Assembly (NCBI RefSeq): GCF_030317115.1
Contig: NZ_JASZYF010000005.1
Span: 62,001 to 126,000 of the forward strand
DNA length: 64,000 nt
DNA from: Variovorax gracilis
GTDB taxonomy: Bacteria > Pseudomonadota > Gammaproteobacteria > Burkholderiales > Burkholderiaceae_C
Reading direction: 5' to 3'
Shown here piece by piece: positions 62,539 to 64,000 of the stretch (its first letter is position 1; every line of letters begins with the position of its first letter). Made by a program: the position numbers and the translations under genes. The notes below the pieces were generated by a model. The model was not told the DNA's origin and made no database searches. It saw only the letters and a list, made by a program, of their open reading frames with translations.

Positions 62539-64000
62539 TTATGCGTAGAGCGGGTTGATCTTGTCAGCGTTGATGCCGTACTTCTTGATCGCGTCAGCCA
62601 CCTTCTGCGCAGGCAGGGTGCCATCCTCGGCCAGCGCCTTGAGCGCCGCGACGACGATGTAGTGACGGTTGATCTCGAAATGCTCCCGTAGCTTGTTGCG
62701 GAAGTCGCTGCGGCCGAAGCCGTCGGTGCCAAGCACCTTGTAATTGCGGCCCTTCGGGATGAAGGGACGAATCTGCTCGGCGTAGGCCTTCATGTAGTCA
62801 GTCGAAGCCACCACCGGACCCGTCGACGCGCCGAGCTGTTTCGCTACGAAGGAGACGCGAGGCTCGTCCGTCGGATGCAGCAGGTTCCAGCGTTCCGCCT
62901 CCTGGCCGTCGCGGGTCAGTTCGTTGAAGCTCGGGCAGCTCCAGACCGAGGCGCTCACGCCCCAGTCCTTCTCCAGCAGTTCCTGCGCGGCGATGCTTTC
63001 GCGCAGGATGGTTCCGCTGCCCAGCAACTGCACGGTGGGTGCCTTGGCCTTGAGGGCCGGACCCTGCTTGCACAGGTACATGCCCTTGATGATCTGCTCC
63101 TCGGTGCCGGGCTGGAGGCCGGGCATCGGGTAGTTCTCGTTGAGCAGCGTCAGGTAGTAGTACACGTTGTCCTGCTTCTCCACCATGCGCTTCAGGCCAT
63201 GGTGCAGGATGACGCCGACTTCGTGCGCGAAGGTCGGGTCGTAGCTCACGCAGTTCGGGATGGTGTTCGCCAGGATGTGGCTGTGGCCGTCCTCGTGCTG
63301 CAGGCCTTCGCCGTTCAGCGTGGTGCGCCCCGAGGTACCGCCCAGCAGGAAGCCGCGGGCCTGCATGTCGCCGGCCGCCCAGGCCAGGTCGCCAATGCGC
63401 TGGAATCCGAACATCGAGTAGTACACGTAGAACGGCACCATGATCCGGTTGTTCGTGCTGTACGACGTGGCCGCGGCAATCCAGCTCGACATGCCGCCGG
63501 CCTCGTTGATGCCTTCCTGCAGGATCTGGCCGGACTTGTCTTCCTTGTAGTACATGACCTGGTCCTTGTCGACCGGCGTGTACTGCTGACCCGCGGGGTT
63601 GTAGATGCCGACCTGGCGGAAGAGGCCTTCCATGCCGAAGGTGCGCGCCTCGTCGACCAGGATCGGCACCACGCGCGGGCCCAGCGCCTGGTCGCGCAGC
63701 AACTGCGTCAGAAAGCGCACATAGGCTTGCGTGGTCGAGATCTCGCGCCCTTCGGCAGTCGGCTCCAGCACGGCCTTGAAGGTTTCGAGCGATGGCACGG
63801 TGAAGCTCTCGTCGGCCTTCACGCGGCGATGCGGCAAGTAGCCGCCGAGGGCCTTGCGGCGCTCGTGCAGGTACTTCATCTCTGGCGTGTCGTCGGCCGG
63901 CTTGTAGAAAGGCAGGTCGGCGAGTTGGCTGTCCGGGATCGGGATGTTGAAGCGGTCGCGGAAGGCCTTGATGTCCTCTTCGCCCAGCTTCTTGGTCTGG
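62539..64000 (-). CDS. aceE: Pyruvate dehydrogenase E1 component, N-terminus outside the window
   Basis: C-terminal 486 residues of the homodimeric AceE type E1 (about 890-900 in total); the frame continues past the right edge. MKYLHERRKALGGYLPHRR, EGINEAGGMSSWIAAATSYS, FYVYYSMFGFQRIGDLAWAA, TTLNGEGLQHEDGHSH and GFGRSDFRNKLREHFEI are all family-specific. It decarboxylates pyruvate with thiamine diphosphate and acetylates the E2 lipoyl groups. First gene of aceE-aceF-X-lpdA. Confidence 0.96.
   Translation of the reverse strand, partial: QTKKLGEEDIKAFRDRFNIPIPDSQLADLPFYKPADDTPEMKYLHERRKALGGYLPHRRVKADESFTVPSLETFKAVLEPTAEGREISTTQAYVRFLTQLLRDQALGPRVVPILVDEARTFGMEGLFRQVGIYNPAGQQYTPVDKDQVMYYKEDKSGQILQEGINEAGGMSSWIAAATSYSTNNRIMVPFYVYYSMFGFQRIGDLAWAAGDMQARGFLLGGTSGRTTLNGEGLQHEDGHSHILANTIPNCVSYDPTFAHEVGVILHHGLKRMVEKQDNVYYYLTLLNENYPMPGLQPGTEEQIIKGMYLCKQGPALKAKAPTVQLLGSGTILRESIAAQELLEKDWGVSASVWSCPSFNELTRDGQEAERWNLLHPTDEPRVSFVAKQLGASTGPVVASTDYMKAYAEQIRPFIPKGRNYKVLGTDGFGRSDFRNKLREHFEINRHYIVVAALKALAEDGTLPAQKVADAIKKYGINADKINPLYA

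Overview
The window is GC-rich, gene-dense bacterial chromosome that reads as a betaproteobacterium of the Burkholderiales, most like the Comamonadaceae (Variovorax/Acidovorax relatives). The reasons are high third-position GC, a Bug-type tripartite tricarboxylate binding protein, TRAP transporters, a PDH operon whose E3 carries its own lipoyl domain, and short dispersed intergenic repeats of a kind I associate with that family. This placement is inference from gene content. No rRNA, tRNA, CRISPR, prophage or IS element was seen.

Layout. 1-4107: a DinG/YoaA-type helicase (truncated by the window edge), a DUF465 protein, a PP2C phosphatase, a secreted coiled-coil protein and ZapE. 4260-10036: the 2-oxoglutarate dehydrogenase operon (sucA-sucB-lpd), with repeat copies in its gaps, followed by prpE. 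12267-21483: a six-gene operon, WS/DGAT, alkyl sulfatase, acyl-CoA ligase, GMC oxidoreductase, HSL-type esterase and aldehyde dehydrogenase. Together it could convert alkyl sulfates through alcohol, aldehyde and acid to acyl-CoA and storage ester. 21821-23975: an unrecognised protein and a CrtC/AttH-like membrane-anchored protein.

24097-35504: two adjoining catabolic operons on the minus strand. One holds an MFS transporter, an AMDase-like enzyme, a hydantoinase, a racemase-family protein lacking both usual cysteines, and a GntR regulator. The other holds an IclR regulator, a TRAP transporter, an amidase and a hydratase-family protein. The natural substrate is probably a cyclic amide or imide, or an acid derived from one, but it cannot be read from the sequence.

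36013-43992: an outer-membrane barrel, a deoxyribosyltransferase-like protein, a Bug receptor, an FHA protein, and a norR/hmp nitric oxide defence pair with three NorR-like sites and a sigma-54 promoter. 44153-52618: a TlpA-like redoxin and a DipZ/CcdA-redoxin fusion flank a two-component system, a DUF4239 protein and a LuxR regulator; a LysR regulator follows. 52932-55662: an orphan protein with an RNA polymerase alpha-CTD-like domain, a small unknown, and Ku translationally coupled to a MerR-TPR protein. 55695-58374: an isochorismatase-family hydrolase, a PQQ-type sugar dehydrogenase and an NlpC/P60 protein that looks leaderless. 58431-64000: the pyruvate dehydrogenase operon aceE-aceF-X-lpdA, where X is an HslV/proteasome-beta-like Ntn hydrolase tied to both neighbours by 4-bp overlaps.

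The most unusual items are the proteasome-like gene inside the PDH operon, the complete NorR/sigma-54/hmp control region, the dispersed repeat family, the coupled hydantoinase/AMDase cluster with altered catalytic residues, and the orphan alpha-CTD-like protein.
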